A stretch of 64,000 nt of DNA, from NCBI RefSeq assembly GCF_003019255.1, contig NZ_CP027846.1, positions 2,232,001-2,296,000 on the forward strand, in the 5' to 3' direction. Below, in pieces: positions 21,928 through 32,463 of the stretch; within the stretch, counting starts at the first letter, position 1, and the number at the start of each line of letters is the position of its first letter. The position numbers were made by a program, and so were the translations under genes. The notes under the pieces were generated by a model. That model was not told the DNA's origin. It was given only the letters and a program-made list of their open reading frames with translations, and made no database searches. The stretch is from Staphylococcus kloosii. Its GTDB lineage: Bacteria; Bacillota; Bacilli; Staphylococcales; Staphylococcaceae.

Positions 21928-22524
21928 TTATTTATCTTCAACATCAATTGAATCGATAGTAATATCATGTAACGGTTTGTCTTGAGGTCCTACTTTAGTA
22001 CTTGCAATATCTTCTAAAGTAGTTTCACCTTCTATTAATTGGCCAAAAACTGTATGTTTTTGATCTAACCAAGGTGTACCACCTTTTTCAGCATATCTAT
22101 CGACGATTGGTTGTGGCCAACCTCCATCTGCTAACTGACTTAACATTGATTCAGGTACTTCATTCATTTGAACTATGAAAAATTGTGAGCCGTTTGTGTT
22201 AGGGCCTGAGTTTGCCATTGATAATGCGCCATAAATATTAAAGGCTTCTAGAGAAAATTCATCTTCAAATGGTTTGCCATAAATACTTTCGCCACCCATA
22301 CCAGTAGCTGTAGGGTCTCCACCTTGTACCATAAAGTCATTAATTACACGGTGGAAAGTAATACCATCGTAGTAACCATTTTTAGCGTGAGTAACAAAGT
22401 TTTCTACTGTTTTAGGTGCTACATCAGGTAATAATTTGAATGTCATATCACCTTTATTTGTATGCATTACTAATTTGATTTCATTGTCTTTTACTTCGTT
22501 ATCTAATTGAGGGTAGTTTGTCAT
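21928..22524 (-). CDS. ppiB: Peptidyl-prolyl cis-trans isomerase, cyclophilin type
   Basis: PpiB (198 aa) catalyses proline isomerisation during folding. The cyclophilin core includes [18 protein letters not shown] with the catalytic Arg, [19 protein letters not shown], and [17 protein letters not shown]. There is no signal peptide, so it is cytoplasmic. I start it at 22524 ([11 protein letters not shown]), with GGAG upstream, rather than at the in-frame codon at 22569, which has no ribosome site and would intrude into the promoter zone shared with the divergent kapB-like gene. Confidence 0.94.
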   Translation of the reverse strand: MTNYPQLDNEVKDNEIKLVMHTNKGDMTFKLLPDVAPKTVENFVTHAKNGYYDGITFHRVINDFMVQGGDPTATGMGGESIYGKPFEDEFSLEAFNIYGALSMANSGPNTNGSQFFIVQMNEVPESMLSQLADGGWPQPIVDRYAEKGGTPWLDQKHTVFGQLIEGETTLEDIASTKVGPQDKPLHDITIDSIDVEDK

Positions 22525-22590
22525 TTTAATTCTCCATTTCATGTTAATATGATAATAGTATTCTAACATAAATGAAAGGAAGTATTGTAT

Positions 22591-22971
22591 ATGTTATACC
22601 GTTTAGCACATAAAACTGGCGTTTACGGCGTTAGTATCTTAGAAGAACAAAACAATCAAATATTAGTACAAGTCGAACAAGTGATTAAACACCCTAAACA
22701 AGGTGATTTACATAATCCTAAAGCAACTGAAAATGTCTTTTTCCATGAACGTAAAGCTTTAAGCCAATTCGAAAAGCGTTATACTTCTCAATCTCAATTG
22801 AAAGAATTTAACGAAGAACCGCTTCCTTATGTCGAATCATTGCAACTTGCAATTAGTAAATTAGAAGAACGCCTACAACAAAAACAAGATGAACATTCAC
22901 GCCGTTCACTAGAAAATTTACAAAATTTAAAAGAAGATTATTCTATTCAATATAAAGAAAAATTTAAATAA
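22591..22971 (+). CDS. kapB: Kinase-associated lipoprotein B-like (KapB) protein
   Basis: The 126-residue protein matches the KapB family: an N-terminal SH3-like beta domain ([20 protein letters not shown]) and a charged, helical C-terminal half (about 75-120) that may form a coiled coil. In Bacillus KapB acts in the KinB sporulation pathway; staphylococci do not sporulate, so the role is unknown. Despite the family name no lipobox is visible. The ATG at 22591 has AAAGGAAG at the right distance; a TTG at 22585 is too close to it. It is divergent from ppiB and precedes the mnh operon, which has its own promoter. Confidence 0.85.
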   Translation: MLYRLAHKTGVYGVSILEEQNNQILVQVEQVIKHPKQGDLHNPKATENVFFHERKALSQFEKRYTSQSQLKEFNEEPLPYVESLQLAISKLEERLQQKQDEHSRRSLENLQNLKEDYSIQYKEKFK

Positions 22972-23034
22972 AAACACTCACTTTCTTCTTATTTAATAGT
23001 ACACTGAAATCCTTTATTTATAAGCGATTGACGT

Positions 23035-23063
23035 TTTTCAGAATAGTATTAATCATGTATAAT
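23035..23063 (+). promoter_or_regulatory. Putative promoter of the mnh operon
   Basis: TTTTCA (23035-23040) and a perfect TATAAT (23058-23063) are 17 bases apart, with mnhA1 starting 35 bases later. Confidence 0.5.
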
Positions 23064-23097
23064 GTTGTTATATACTTTTTTAAGGGAGGAATATTTA

Positions 23098-25515
23098 ATG
23101 AGCTTGTTGCATATAGCGGTATTGTTACCGTTAATATTTGCCCTCATTATTCCTTTTGTGTATCGACTACATAAGCGGATTCATTTAGGCTGGTTCGTAT
23201 TACCAATACCATTAGTCTTATTTATTTATTTCATCTCATACATAACAACAACAATGTCGGGTGATACCGTTTTACTAAAAGCAAACTGGATGCCAAAGTT
23301 TGGCATGAACTATGACCTTTACATAGATGGTTTAAGTTTATTATTTAGTTTACTGATTACTGGTATAGGTACGTTAGTCGTACTTTATTCAATCAGTTAT
23401 TTAAGTCGAAAAGAACAATTGGGGAATTTTTACTGTTATTTATTATTATTTATGGGCGCAATGTTAGGTGTTGTCTTATCTGACAATATTATCGTTCTAT
23501 ATTTATTTTGGGAATTAACGTCATTTTCTAGCTTTTTACTTATCTCATTTTGGCGTGATAATTCAGCGTCTATATACGGCGCACAAAAATCAATGCTCGT
23601 CACAGTTTTAGGCGGGCTATGTTTGTTAGGTGGTTTGATTTTATTATCAATAGGCACACACACGACAAGCATTCACGAAATGATTGCCAATGCAGACAAT
23701 ATTCAAACTAGTCCGTATTTTATTTTGTCAATGGTACTTGTGTTAATTGGCGCTATGACAAAGTCTGCACAATTCCCGTTCTACGTATGGTTACCAGATG
23801 CCATGGAAGCACCAACACCTGTTAGTGCTTATCTACATTCGGCTACTATGGTTAAGGCAGGTTTATACTTAGTCGCACGTATGACGCCAATTTTCGCAGT
23901 TTCTCAAGGTTGGATTTGGGCAGTTACGGTGATAGGACTTGTAACACTTTTCTGGGCTTCTTTAAATGCTACAAAGCAACAAGATTTAAAAGGTATACTC
24001 GCCTTTTCAACAGTGTCCCAACTCGGCATGATAATGTCAATGTTAGGTATCGGAGCTGTTAGTTATCATTTTGAAGGTTCTGATAGTCAAATTTATAGCG
24101 CGGCATTTACTGCAGCTATATTTCATTTAATCAACCATGCTACATTTAAAGGTGCACTCTTTATGATTACTGGTGCTATAGACCATAGCACAGGTACACG
24201 TGATGTTAAAAAACTTGGTGGTCTTGTGACTATCATGCCAATTTCATTCACGCTTACTATAGTTACAGCTTTAAGTATGGCAGGTGTTCCACCTTTCAAC
24301 GGCTTCTTATCAAAAGAATCATTTTTAGAAAGTGTTATTGAAATCACGCACGTTAATTTATATAGCTTAAATTCTCTTGGTCTTTTACTACCAATCATCG
24401 CTATTATCGGTAGTATTTTCACATTTGTATATTCTGTAAGATTTATCGGTCAAATTTTCTTAGGTAGCTATCACGAAGATAAATTACCGAAAAAAGCACA
24501 TGAATCATCACTATTAATGCTAATATCTCCTATTATTTTGGCTTTATTAGTTGTTGTATTTGGCTTTTTCCCTAATTTAATTACGGGTTCAATTATAGAT
24601 CCAGCAGTCAATTCAATAAGTAAATCTGTAAGCAAACCAGCAGAATTTCACTTCTTCCATGGTTTCACAGCAGCATTTTTCTCTACACTCTTAATATATG
24701 TGTTGGGAATTGTACTTATTTTTACGTTTAGTTATTGGGTACATTTACTACAAGCACAACCTGATAAATTAACTATCAACTACTGGTATAACAATAGTGG
24801 CCAATCTGTTCAATCATATTCTAGTAAATTTACAGATACTTATGTTACAGGATTTACACGTAATAACTTAGTAATTATTTTCCTAACTTTAATTATAATG
24901 TCAGCAATTGTATTACTTGTTTCACCTGTTTCCATTAATTTTAAAGATGTCAGCAATATTAGAGTATTTGAAGTGGTTATCGTTATATTAATTTGTGTAG
25001 CTGCAACAATGATGGTCTTAGCACATTCCAGACTCTTCAGTATTTTAATGGCTAGTGCTATTGGCTACGCTGTAGCAGTATTCTTTATTTATTTTGGTGC
25101 GCCAGACTTAGCGTTAACGCAATTCGTAGTAGAAACTATTTCGACAGCGTTATTCTTATTATGTTTCTATCATTTACCAAATTTAAATCGTTATAACGAG
25201 TCTAAAAGCTTCAAAACAGTCAATGTCTTAATATCTATAGGCGCAGGTTTAGTAGTAACTATTATCGGCTTAATCGCTTATGGAAATAGACATTTTGCAT
25301 CTATTGCTAATTACTATAAAGCACACGTTCATGATTTAGCTCATGGTAAAAACATGGTTAACGTTATTCTTGTTGACTTCCGTGGTACCGATACTTTATT
25401 CGAATCTTCTGTATTAGGTATAGCTGGCTTAGGTGTCTATACAATGATTAAATTACGTTCTAAGAAAAATACAAGTATTAAAGGAGGTAATAATAATGAA
25501 CAGACAGAAAAATAA
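23098..25515 (+). CDS. mnhA1: Na+/H+ antiporter Mnh1 subunit A
   Basis: MnhA1 (805 aa) is the large subunit of the Mrp-type Na+/H+ antiporter, related to the NuoL proton channel of complex I. About 20 membrane segments are evident, with the antiporter core residues in [30 protein letters not shown] (around 220-250) and the C-terminal MnhA-specific domain ending in [23 protein letters not shown]. The start at 23098 follows GGGAGGA; the upstream codon at 23062 lies in the promoter. It overlaps mnhB1 by 20 bases. All seven subunits are required for transport in this family. Confidence 0.96.
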   Translation: MSLLHIAVLLPLIFALIIPFVYRLHKRIHLGWFVLPIPLVLFIYFISYITTTMSGDTVLLKANWMPKFGMNYDLYIDGLSLLFSLLITGIGTLVVLYSISYLSRKEQLGNFYCYLLLFMGAMLGVVLSDNIIVLYLFWELTSFSSFLLISFWRDNSASIYGAQKSMLVTVLGGLCLLGGLILLSIGTHTTSIHEMIANADNIQTSPYFILSMVLVLIGAMTKSAQFPFYVWLPDAMEAPTPVSAYLHSATMVKAGLYLVARMTPIFAVSQGWIWAVTVIGLVTLFWASLNATKQQDLKGILAFSTVSQLGMIMSMLGIGAVSYHFEGSDSQIYSAAFTAAIFHLINHATFKGALFMITGAIDHSTGTRDVKKLGGLVTIMPISFTLTIVTALSMAGVPPFNGFLSKESFLESVIEITHVNLYSLNSLGLLLPIIAIIGSIFTFVYSVRFIGQIFLGSYHEDKLPKKAHESSLLMLISPIILALLVVVFGFFPNLITGSIIDPAVNSISKSVSKPAEFHFFHGFTAAFFSTLLIYVLGIVLIFTFSYWVHLLQAQPDKLTINYWYNNSGQSVQSYSSKFTDTYVTGFTRNNLVIIFLTLIIMSAIVLLVSPVSINFKDVSNIRVFEVVIVILICVAATMMVLAHSRLFSILMASAIGYAVAVFFIYFGAPDLALTQFVVETISTALFLLCFYHLPNLNRYNESKSFKTVNVLISIGAGLVVTIIGLIAYGNRHFASIANYYKAHVHDLAHGKNMVNVILVDFRGTDTLFESSVLGIAGLGVYTMIKLRSKKNTSIKGGNNNEQTEK

Positions 25516-25924
25516 TTTAATTTTTCAATATTCAGCTATTGTTATCTTCTTTTTAATCGTCATGTTCGGACTTTCACTGTTTTTAGCAGGACATTATACA
25601 CCGGGCGGTGGCTTCGTAGGTGGCTTACTTCTATCAAGTGCACTTGTGATTATTGCAGTTGCATTTGATATTAAAACAATGCGCAAAATCTTCCCTTGGG
25701 ATTTTAAGATTTTAATCGGTATTGGATTATTATTCTGTGTAGCTACACCTATGGCAAGCTGGTTTTATGATAAAAACTTTTTTACTCATAAACCATTTGA
25801 AATACCGCTTATTATACTAAAGCCAATGCATTTACATACGGCTACGTTTTTTGATTTAGGTGTTATGTTTGCAGTAATTGGCACAGTTATGACTATTATA
25901 TTATCGATTGGGGAGAATGAATAA
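25496..25924 (+). CDS. mnhB1: Na+/H+ antiporter Mnh1 subunit B
   Basis: MnhB1 (142 aa) is a four-segment membrane subunit with the family block [20 protein letters not shown] (about 32-51) and a C-terminal [18 protein letters not shown] segment. AGGAGG lies upstream of its ATG inside mnhA1. Its stop overlaps the mnhC1 ATG by one base. Confidence 0.95.
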   Translation: MNRQKNNLIFQYSAIVIFFLIVMFGLSLFLAGHYTPGGGFVGGLLLSSALVIIAVAFDIKTMRKIFPWDFKILIGIGLLFCVATPMASWFYDKNFFTHKPFEIPLIILKPMHLHTATFFDLGVMFAVIGTVMTIILSIGENE

Positions 25925-26271
25925 TGGAAATATTGATGATATTTGTTTGTGGCTTTCTCACTGCAATGAGCGTCTACCTCATTCTCTCTAAAAGTTTAAT
26001 ACGTATCATTTTAGGGACAACGCTACAAACGCATACGGCAAATTTATTTTTAATCACTATGGGCGGCTTAAAACAAGGTGGCGTTCCGATTTATGAAAAG
26101 GGCATCACTCAATATGTTGACCCTATACCACAAGCCCTCATCTTAACAGCAATCGTAATTTCATTTTCTGTAACAGCATTCTTCTTAGTGCTTGCATTTA
26201 GAAGTTATAAAGAGCTCGGCACAGATAACGTCGAACAGATGAGAGGAGTGCTTGAAAGTGATAGCGAGTAA
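25924..26271 (+). CDS. mnhC1: Na+/H+ antiporter Mnh1 subunit C
   Basis: MnhC1 (115 aa) is a homologue of NuoK. It has three membrane segments, with the conserved [16 protein letters not shown] segment and [22 protein letters not shown]. The gene is coupled to mnhB1 (TAATG) and overlaps mnhD1 by 14 bases. Confidence 0.95.
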   Translation: MEILMIFVCGFLTAMSVYLILSKSLIRIILGTTLQTHTANLFLITMGGLKQGGVPIYEKGITQYVDPIPQALILTAIVISFSVTAFFLVLAFRSYKELGTDNVEQMRGVLESDSE

Positions 26272-27754
26272 CTTACTTATGTCAGCACTGGTAATCCCAT
26301 TATTAACAAGTATCTTGTTAATTTTCCTTGGCAAACGCCCTATTATTAAGCGTTACATTGCTTTAGGTGGCACTTTAATTACCTTGTGCTTTAGTTTAAT
26401 TAATTTATATCACGTCTATAAAGAGGGTCCTATCAAACTGGAACTCGGTTCTTGGAAGGCACCATATAGTATTGTCTTTGTTTTAGATTTATTCAGTGGT
26501 TTACTTATTGTTACAAGTTTAATCATCACTGCTCTAATCATTTTATATTCATATAAAACAGTTGGTATTGAACGCGAAAGATTTTATTATTACTTCGCAA
26601 TTATGTTTATGATTACTGGCGTGAATGGCGCGTTTATGACTGGAGATATTTTTAACTTATTCGTATTCTTCGAAGTCTTTTTAATATCTTCATACATCTT
26701 ATTAGTGATTGGCGGTACGCAAATACAATTAAGTGAAACCATTAAATATGTACTAGTTAATGTTACATCTTCAGCCTTTTTCGTTATTGCTGTAGGTATG
26801 CTGTACTCAGTCGTTGGTACATTAAACTTAGCAGATATTAGCGACAAACTTAGCCAATTATCACCTAAAGATAGTAACGTCGTAATTATCATATTCGTTG
26901 TGTTTATTTTTGTTTTCGCTACTAAAGCTGGTGTTTTTCCAATGTACATATGGTTACCGGGTGCTTATTATGCGCCACCAACTGCGATTATCGCTTTCTT
27001 TGGTGCATTATTAACAAAAGTCGGGGTATACGCTATTGCTAGAACAATAAGTTTATTTTTCCGCGATACGTCATCACTCCCCTTCTACCTATTATTATTC
27101 TTAGCTATATTAACGATAATATTCGGTTGTCTAGGTGCCATTAGTTACAGTGATATTAAGAAAATCATCCTTTATAATATTATGATCGCTATTGGCGTTA
27201 TATTAGTCGGCGTTGCAATGATGAATCAAGCAGGTATGATGGGTGCGATTTACTATACACTTCACGACATGTTAATTAAAGCAGGCCTATTTTTCTTAAT
27301 TGGAGTTGTTTATAAAATAACTGGTTCTTATAATTTGAAAGACTTTAGCGGACTGATTAAACATTATCCAATATTAGGTTGGACATTCTTTATAGCGGCA
27401 TTAAGTTTGGCCGGCATACCTCCATTTAGTGGTTTCTATGGTAAATATTACATTGTGGAAGCAACTTTCCAAAAAGGATTTTATTTAAGTGGTATTGTCG
27501 TCTTACTATCAAGTTTAGTCGTATTATATTCAGTCGTGCGTATTTTCTTAAAAGGATTTTTCGGTCCATCTTCTGGATATGACTATAATCCAAAATTACA
27601 ATATCGCAGTGCATTAACAATTTCTGTTGTTACCGTCGTACTTACAATCATTTTCGGTTTGTCAGCAGACATATTACAACCAATAATTAAAGATGCAGCA
27701 TTAACTTTCTATGACCCTAGTGAATATGTATCTAACGTGTTAGGAGGTAAATAA
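26258..27754 (+). CDS. mnhD1: Na+/H+ antiporter Mnh1 subunit D
   Basis: MnhD1 (498 aa) is the NuoM/NuoN-like antiporter subunit. It carries about 14 membrane segments, [20 protein letters not shown] with the key glutamate, and the quinone-oxidoreductase-type block [20 protein letters not shown]. The start is chosen as GTG at 26258: the GAGAGGAG site is about nine bases upstream, whereas a TTG at 26252 is too close. This gives 498 residues, the length I recall for the S. aureus protein. Confidence 0.95.
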   Translation: MIASNLLMSALVIPLLTSILLIFLGKRPIIKRYIALGGTLITLCFSLINLYHVYKEGPIKLELGSWKAPYSIVFVLDLFSGLLIVTSLIITALIILYSYKTVGIERERFYYYFAIMFMITGVNGAFMTGDIFNLFVFFEVFLISSYILLVIGGTQIQLSETIKYVLVNVTSSAFFVIAVGMLYSVVGTLNLADISDKLSQLSPKDSNVVIIIFVVFIFVFATKAGVFPMYIWLPGAYYAPPTAIIAFFGALLTKVGVYAIARTISLFFRDTSSLPFYLLLFLAILTIIFGCLGAISYSDIKKIILYNIMIAIGVILVGVAMMNQAGMMGAIYYTLHDMLIKAGLFFLIGVVYKITGSYNLKDFSGLIKHYPILGWTFFIAALSLAGIPPFSGFYGKYYIVEATFQKGFYLSGIVVLLSSLVVLYSVVRIFLKGFFGPSSGYDYNPKLQYRSALTISVVTVVLTIIFGLSADILQPIIKDAALTFYDPSEYVSNVLGGK

Positions 27755-27755
27755 T

Positions 27756-28238
27756 ATGGCCATTCAAATATTAGTAAACTTAATATTAGCCATTCTATGG
27801 TTCTTCTTAACAGGCAGTTATACGTTAAATAATTTTATTTTAGGTTATATCTTCGGGCTTATTCTCGTAATACTTTTACGCAGCATATTCCCTAGTAGAC
27901 TATACATTGTAACGCTATATAAAATCGTTAAATTAATCGTCGTATTCTTTATAGAACTTATCAAAGCAAATCTTGATGTTATCAAAATTGTGACTAAGCG
28001 CAAAATTACTAATGAGCCTGCATTTTTCACTTATAACACTGATTTAAAAACAGATTGGCAAATCGTACTCTTATCTACGTTAATCACTTTAACGCCAGGT
28101 ACTATTGTCCTAGGTATTAGTGATGATCGCACAAAAATTTTCGTTCACTGTATTGATTTCAGTACAACAGAAGAAGAAACAGAAGGCATAAAATCATCAC
28201 TTGAAAAAGTGGTAAGAGAGGTAGGCGAAACGACATGA
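27756..28238 (+). CDS. mnhE1: Na+/H+ antiporter Mnh1 subunit E
   Basis: MnhE1 (160 aa) has two to three N-terminal membrane segments (to about residue 75) and a soluble C-terminal domain with [17 protein letters not shown], typical of the MrpE family. The AGGAGG site lies in the end of mnhD1, one base apart from it. It overlaps mnhF1 by four bases. Confidence 0.95.
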   Translation: MAIQILVNLILAILWFFLTGSYTLNNFILGYIFGLILVILLRSIFPSRLYIVTLYKIVKLIVVFFIELIKANLDVIKIVTKRKITNEPAFFTYNTDLKTDWQIVLLSTLITLTPGTIVLGISDDRTKIFVHCIDFSTTEEETEGIKSSLEKVVREVGETT

Positions 28239-28525
28239 ATTATTCAATCATTATAATTATCGCACTTATCATTGTGTCGTTATCGATGTTAGCAATGCTA
28301 ATTCGTGTAATTAAAGGCCCTTCTCTTGCCGATAGAGTTGTTGCTTTAGATGCTATGGGAATTCAATTAATGGCCATCATCGCATTATTTAGTATTTTTC
28401 TAGGTACAACTTATATGATAGTAGCTATTTTATTAATAGGTATTATCGCCTTTTTAGGCACAGCGGTATTCGCCAAATATATGGATAAAGGTAAGGTGAT
28501 TGAACATGACGACGATAATCATTAG
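28235..28525 (+). CDS. mnhF1: Na+/H+ antiporter Mnh1 subunit F
   Basis: MnhF1 (96 aa) has three membrane segments, with the family block [19 protein letters not shown] at about 24-42. The ATG overlaps the mnhE1 stop (ATGA), and its end overlaps mnhG1 by 20 bases. Confidence 0.95.
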   Translation: MNYSIIIIIALIIVSLSMLAMLIRVIKGPSLADRVVALDAMGIQLMAIIALFSIFLGTTYMIVAILLIGIIAFLGTAVFAKYMDKGKVIEHDDDNH

Positions 28526-28859
28526 TATTTCCCTTATATTCGTTATCTTAGGGGCATTAATTAGTGCCCTTGCAGCTCTAGGTATATTACGTTTAGAAGA
28601 TGTATATTCCCGAGCTCATGCAGCAGGTAAGGCAGCAACATTAGGTTCCATCTTCCTACTAGTCGGCGTATTTTTATTCTTTATCGGTAAAGAAGGCTAT
28701 GCAAATATGCAGCTAATAATAGGTATCCTATTTATCTTAATTACGGGTCCATTAGCCAGTCATTTAATAATTAAAGCTGCATATAATTTAGAAACACCCT
28801 CATCTAAACGACTCAAACAAGATGATATTCCAGAACATTTGAAAGATAAGAAAATATAA
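28506..28859 (+). CDS. mnhG1: Na+/H+ antiporter Mnh1 subunit G
   Basis: MnhG1 (117 aa) has three membrane segments and the conserved segment [23 protein letters not shown] split across about 22-44, then [13 protein letters not shown] near the C-terminus. I prefer the ATG at 28506 to the TTG at 28500 because GGTAAGGTGA gives better spacing. It is the last gene of mnhA1-G1; a terminator follows. Confidence 0.95.
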   Translation: MTTIIISISLIFVILGALISALAALGILRLEDVYSRAHAAGKAATLGSIFLLVGVFLFFIGKEGYANMQLIIGILFILITGPLASHLIIKAAYNLETPSSKRLKQDDIPEHLKDKKI

Positions 28860-28869
28860 ATATTTCAAT

Positions 28870-28917
28870 GTCCAAATTACTTAGTACCCTTACTAAGTTA
28901 ATTTGGACGTTTTTTAT
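28870..28917 (+). terminator. Terminator of the mnh operon
   Basis: A stem of about 17 bp with one bulge (28870-28886 with 28891-28908), a CCCT loop, then TTTTTT. Confidence 0.85.
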
Positions 28918-28983
28918 TGCTTTTCTTAATATAATCCGTTATTATAAATCGTAATAATTCCTATTTAAATAAGGAGTGTGTTT

Positions 28984-30129
28984 ATGCAACAATGGACTAT
29001 TATCGGTGGCGGCATTCATGCTGTTACAATTGCTCTCAAATTAAGATCTATAGGGCTAACGCAAAATCAGTTAACAATTATTGACCCACATAATAATTTA
29101 TGTGAACAATTTGCCGAACGAACAAGTAAAATTAATATGCCCTTTTTACGTTCACCATGCGTACACCATGTACATCCAGACCCTTTTCATTTAAAGCAAT
29201 TTGTCAAAATAAACCAATATACCAATTGTACTTTAGGAAAATATCAGCGTCCTCAAACTGATATGTTTATGGACCATATACATATGCTAATACATCAATT
29301 TAATTTAAATCAATGCCATATATCGTCCTCTGCAATCGATATTTCACGTATTGGTAACCAATGGTCAATATTACTAGATAATAATATGAATATAACAACT
29401 GATCATGTCGTCATTGCATTTGGCAGTTATCACGATAAAAATATACCATCAATATTTCATCAACAGCCTGACATTCAACATATATTCGATGATGATAATA
29501 TTAATTTCGAAAGATGTTCTCATGTTGTTGGGAGCGGTATTTCCGCCGCTCATATAGTAAATAAACTACTAAAACAAGATAAACGTATCGTTCATTTATG
29601 GCTAAATAAAACGCTCACGATTCATGATTTTGATGCAGATCCAGGTTGGTTAGGCCCTAAAAAAATGACTTACTTTGAATCTATTACTGATTCTCATCAA
29701 CGCTTATTATTACTTAATAAAGAACGACATAAAGGATCTATGCCAAGAGAATTGTATTTAAAATTAAAACATTATCAAGAACAAGGTCGATTGATTATCC
29801 ATCAAGATAAAATAAATGATGTTAAGCACCATCACATCATTACAAACGCTATCGAAATATTTTATGATCATATCATATTAGCCACAGGATTTAGTAACAG
29901 CATATATCAATTACCACTTATTAAAAAGTTAATTTTAAACTATCATGCATCAATGGCTAAATGTGGTTTACCACAATTAACAGATGACCTATCTTGGTTA
30001 CCAAAGTTGCATGTTAGCGGTGCATTAGCTGATTTAAAATTGGGTCCTTTCGCACGTAATATTGCTGGCGGTAGAGAAGCAGCGAAACGCATAGCAACGG
30101 CATATAATAGTGGTGTATACGCGAGTTAA
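28984..30129 (+). CDS. FAD/NAD(P)-binding oxidoreductase of unknown substrate
   Basis: The 381-residue protein has an N-terminal FAD fold (WTIIGGGIHAVTIALKL, 3-19) and an internal NAD(P) dinucleotide motif (VVGSGISAAHIVNKLL, about 180-195), then the ATGFSNSIY box and a C-terminal FAD-contact region near LGPFARNIAGGREAAKR. This layout resembles lysine/ornithine N-monooxygenase-like flavoproteins, but no siderophore genes are nearby and the substrate is unknown. The start at 28984 follows AAGGAG; the GTG at 28978 is too close. Monocistronic; same neighbour of mnh in S. aureus. Confidence 0.82.
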   Translation: MQQWTIIGGGIHAVTIALKLRSIGLTQNQLTIIDPHNNLCEQFAERTSKINMPFLRSPCVHHVHPDPFHLKQFVKINQYTNCTLGKYQRPQTDMFMDHIHMLIHQFNLNQCHISSSAIDISRIGNQWSILLDNNMNITTDHVVIAFGSYHDKNIPSIFHQQPDIQHIFDDDNINFERCSHVVGSGISAAHIVNKLLKQDKRIVHLWLNKTLTIHDFDADPGWLGPKKMTYFESITDSHQRLLLLNKERHKGSMPRELYLKLKHYQEQGRLIIHQDKINDVKHHHIITNAIEIFYDHIILATGFSNSIYQLPLIKKLILNYHASMAKCGLPQLTDDLSWLPKLHVSGALADLKLGPFARNIAGGREAAKRIATAYNSGVYAS

Positions 30130-30173
30130 AAATTCATATCTAATATTTTAGTTTTCTAAACAGACGCAACACA

Positions 30174-30203
30174 AAAAAACGTTAGCAGTAATGCTAACGT
30201 TTA
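30174..30203 (-). terminator. Terminator of the 31-aa membrane peptide gene
   Basis: AACGTTAGC pairs perfectly with GCTAACGTT around the loop AGTAAT, followed on the minus strand by seven U residues. The stem includes the stop codon of the small ORF. Confidence 0.85.
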
Positions 30204-30289
30204 CTTCTATCTTTTAAAATAAATCCAATTTTAGCAATAAGTGCTAAAACTAGTACCGGTAAAGCTCCAAAGATAACTGTCATTAACAT
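30194..30289 (-). CDS. Small hydrophobic membrane peptide (31 aa), not in standard ORF size range
   Basis: The ORF encodes a 31-residue peptide: MLMTVIFGALPVLVLALI, then AKIGFILKDRSKR. One membrane segment fills residues 3-25 and a basic tail (KDRSKR) ends it. AGGAAA lies eight bases before the ATG and a strong intrinsic terminator overlaps the stop codon, so both ends of a real transcription unit are present. The shape (short helix plus charged tail with K/R) recalls Fst/TxpA-type toxins and also small regulatory membrane peptides; I cannot assign it. No antisense RNA promoter could be identified by eye. Confidence 0.6.
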   Translation of the reverse strand: MLMTVIFGALPVLVLALIAKIGFILKDRSKR

Positions 30290-30423
30290 AATAATTTTCC
30301 TATTTAGATAACAGTTTAATTGCTATGGAATGTATTATCTTAAGTGACATACCGTCTGCTATATTAGGGTAAAAAAAGAAGATCATTTCTAAGAAGTTTT
30401 ATATAAATACTTAAATAAAAAAT

Positions 30424-30465
30424 ACAACTCATTCCAAACTGAATAAATCAGTGAAATGAGTTGGT
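30424..30465 (-). terminator. Terminator hairpin of the ACTGA-ATAAA-TCAGT family (copy C)
   Basis: CAACTCATT...ACTGA-ATAAA-TCAGT...AATGAGTTG. It lies 50 bases downstream of the thioesterase stop on the minus strand. The apex is identical to copy A. Confidence 0.7.
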
Positions 30466-30514
30466 GTTTATTTTTGAATTAAGTTTTATCTACTTTATAC
30501 TTGAAACGATACAA

Positions 30515-30892
30515 CTAGTTTTTACGTTCTTTGATTGCCACTGTACCTCTCATGATACAAATTAATCTGTCCGTATCATCTTTTATTTCGATGTTCCAAA
30601 CTTGTGTTGTTTTACCTTCATGAATAATCGTTGCGGTAGCATAGATTGTACCTTCTACAGTAGAACCGATATGATTAGCATTCATTTCTAAGCCTAAAGG
30701 TATATAATGATCGGTATCTATAATATAAGCTGCTCCCATTGAACATGCAGTTTCACCTAATGCTAAACTTGCACCTCCATGTAAGTAACCAAATGGTTGT
30801 TTCACTTTATCAGTTACTGGCATAGAAACGACCATTAATCCATGCTCTTGTTTTTCAATCTTCATCTCTAAAGCATCTAACATCGTACTCAT
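30515..30892 (-). CDS. Hotdog-fold thioesterase (PaaI/MenI-like)
   Basis: The 125-residue protein has the hotdog thioesterase signature: QPFGYLHGGASLALGETACSMGAA (about 32-55) with the catalytic glutamate after HGG, and ANHIGSTVEGTIYATATIIHEGKTTQVWNI. Such proteins hydrolyse acyl-CoA or aryl-CoA; a role as dihydroxynaphthoyl-CoA thioesterase in menaquinone synthesis is possible because the PaaI/MenI subgroup looks like this, but it is inference. The ATG at 30892 follows AAAGGGGA. Confidence 0.85.
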   Translation of the reverse strand: MSTMLDALEMKIEKQEHGLMVVSMPVTDKVKQPFGYLHGGASLALGETACSMGAAYIIDTDHYIPLGLEMNANHIGSTVEGTIYATATIIHEGKTTQVWNIEIKDDTDRLICIMRGTVAIKERKN

Positions 30893-30922
30893 ATCGCAAC
30901 TCCCCTTTTATCAACTTATTAA

Positions 30923-32239
30923 TTATAATACCATAGCGGCAATTGTTCCGAAAATGATTAAAGGTACGTTATAGAATATAAAGTTAGGTACACAAGTATC
31001 ACGCACATGGTCATGTTGCCCATCAACATTTAAACCGGCTGTTGGTCCTAAAGTAGAGTCACTTGCAGGTGAACCTGAATCACCAAGTGCACTCGCTGTA
31101 CCGATTAATGCGATAAGTGCCATTGTGCTTAATCCTAAAGATTCGCCTAACGGAATAAATAACGTTGCGATAATCGGTATAGTCGCAAATGAAGAACCGA
31201 TGCCTAATGTCACGATTAAACCAATTATATACATTAATATAATACTAAGCAGTTTGTTACCGCCTGTAATATCACTTAAGCTATGTACTAATTGGCTAAT
31301 GTCACCTGTCTTATTCATAACCCCGGCAAAACCATTAGCTGTCAATATAACCACACCAATGTAAGCCATAATTTGAATACCGTCGACAAATTTTTGATCC
31401 AAATCTTTCCAGTTATAAGCTCCTGAAACAAAGAATGTTAAGACACCTGCTAAAGCACCAAATATCATTGAATCTGTTAGTGTTTGAACTGTAAAAGTAG
31501 CAATAATAGAAATGATTGTAATAACAATTACATAAGGTTTTAAAGTTACTTCTGCAATTTCACTTTCGTCTTTATGTTCAATATATTTTCTTGGCTTACG
31601 ATAATAAATTAAACCTACGATTAAACCTACAATATACCCCATTGAAGGTATTATCATGGCTTTCCAAATCATACTCATTTCTATAGGATGATGTGCTTTC
31701 GTAAACCCTTTTAAAATAATTTGGTGGAAAATTTGACCAAAACCAAATGGTAGTAAGACATATGGGAAACATAGCCCAAACCCTATTATCAAGCCAATTT
31801 GACGTCTATCAATATTAAGCTCATTAAATAAACTAATTAATGGTGGTATAACTATTGGAATAAATGCAATGTGTACTGGTATTACGTTTTGACTCATAAT
31901 ACTTAATACTAATAATGCAATCATAATAATTACTTTAACTTTAACACGTGACATTTTTGAATTCTCGGCACGTATTGCTTTTATAATTTTTAACACGAGG
32001 TAATCAGTAATACCACTATAAGAAATTAAAGCGGCGAAACCTCCTAATAAAGCATAACTCAGTGCAACTTCTGCACCATCTACAATATTTTTACCGAATA
32101 CTGTCACTATATCTGTGACACTCATTCCGGCTATTAAGCCACCTACTAGCGCACTAATGAATAAACTAATAACTACATTTAATCTACATAAGCATAGAAT
32201 AATCATTACTACGACAGCTATAACGACTGCATTAAACAC
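30923..32239 (-). CDS. Na+/H+ antiporter family permease (YuiF-like)
   Basis: This 438-residue protein has about 12 membrane segments. It carries the hallmark of the NhaC/ion-transporter superfamily near the C-terminus, IGTASALGDSGSPASDSTLGPTAGLN, and the central SQNVIPVHIAFIPIVIPPL. It could exchange Na+ for H+ or transport an amino or dicarboxylic acid; the family is poorly defined. The start is a GTG at 32239, nine bases after AAAGGAG. It stands 30 bases upstream of the thioesterase gene on the same strand, so the two may be cotranscribed. Confidence 0.85.
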   Translation of the reverse strand: MFNAVVIAVVVMIILCLCRLNVVISLFISALVGGLIAGMSVTDIVTVFGKNIVDGAEVALSYALLGGFAALISYSGITDYLVLKIIKAIRAENSKMSRVKVKVIIMIALLVLSIMSQNVIPVHIAFIPIVIPPLISLFNELNIDRRQIGLIIGFGLCFPYVLLPFGFGQIFHQIILKGFTKAHHPIEMSMIWKAMIIPSMGYIVGLIVGLIYYRKPRKYIEHKDESEIAEVTLKPYVIVITIISIIATFTVQTLTDSMIFGALAGVLTFFVSGAYNWKDLDQKFVDGIQIMAYIGVVILTANGFAGVMNKTGDISQLVHSLSDITGGNKLLSIILMYIIGLIVTLGIGSSFATIPIIATLFIPLGESLGLSTMALIALIGTASALGDSGSPASDSTLGPTAGLNVDGQHDHVRDTCVPNFIFYNVPLIIFGTIAAMVL

Positions 32240-32348
32240 AATTTAAAACTCCTTTACCACATTATCGAGCTAAAGCGTTATGAAATTTATATTATCAATC
32301 TGTATTACCTTTGTCAACAAAAATAAAACAAATCATAATTAATAAAAA

Positions 32349-32451
32349 AGTTGAACTACTACCTTTTTTACTTAACACTCTATCAATAATCATTTAATTA
32401 TTAGTTTAATTTGTATTATCGATATGTGTATAAGCTAGATATAGTTCAACT
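32349..32451 (-). terminator. Large-loop inverted repeat behind pepA
   Basis: AGTTGAACTA (32349-32358) and TAGTTCAACT (32442-32451) are exact inverted repeats 83 bases apart; on the minus strand the second arm runs into UUUUUUAUU. It begins 13 bases after the pepA stop. A similar element lies at 35436-35533. Confidence 0.5.
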
Positions 32452-32463
32452 TATGATTTTATA

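Larger units (their letters stand above)
30130..30514. other. 385-bp gap containing a very small gene
   Basis: Between two convergently arranged genes lie a 31-codon ORF with terminator (30174-30289) and the terminator of the thioesterase gene (30424-30465). The stretch 30290-30420 would be the promoter region of the small gene; no strong -35/-10 pair was found. Confidence 0.6.
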
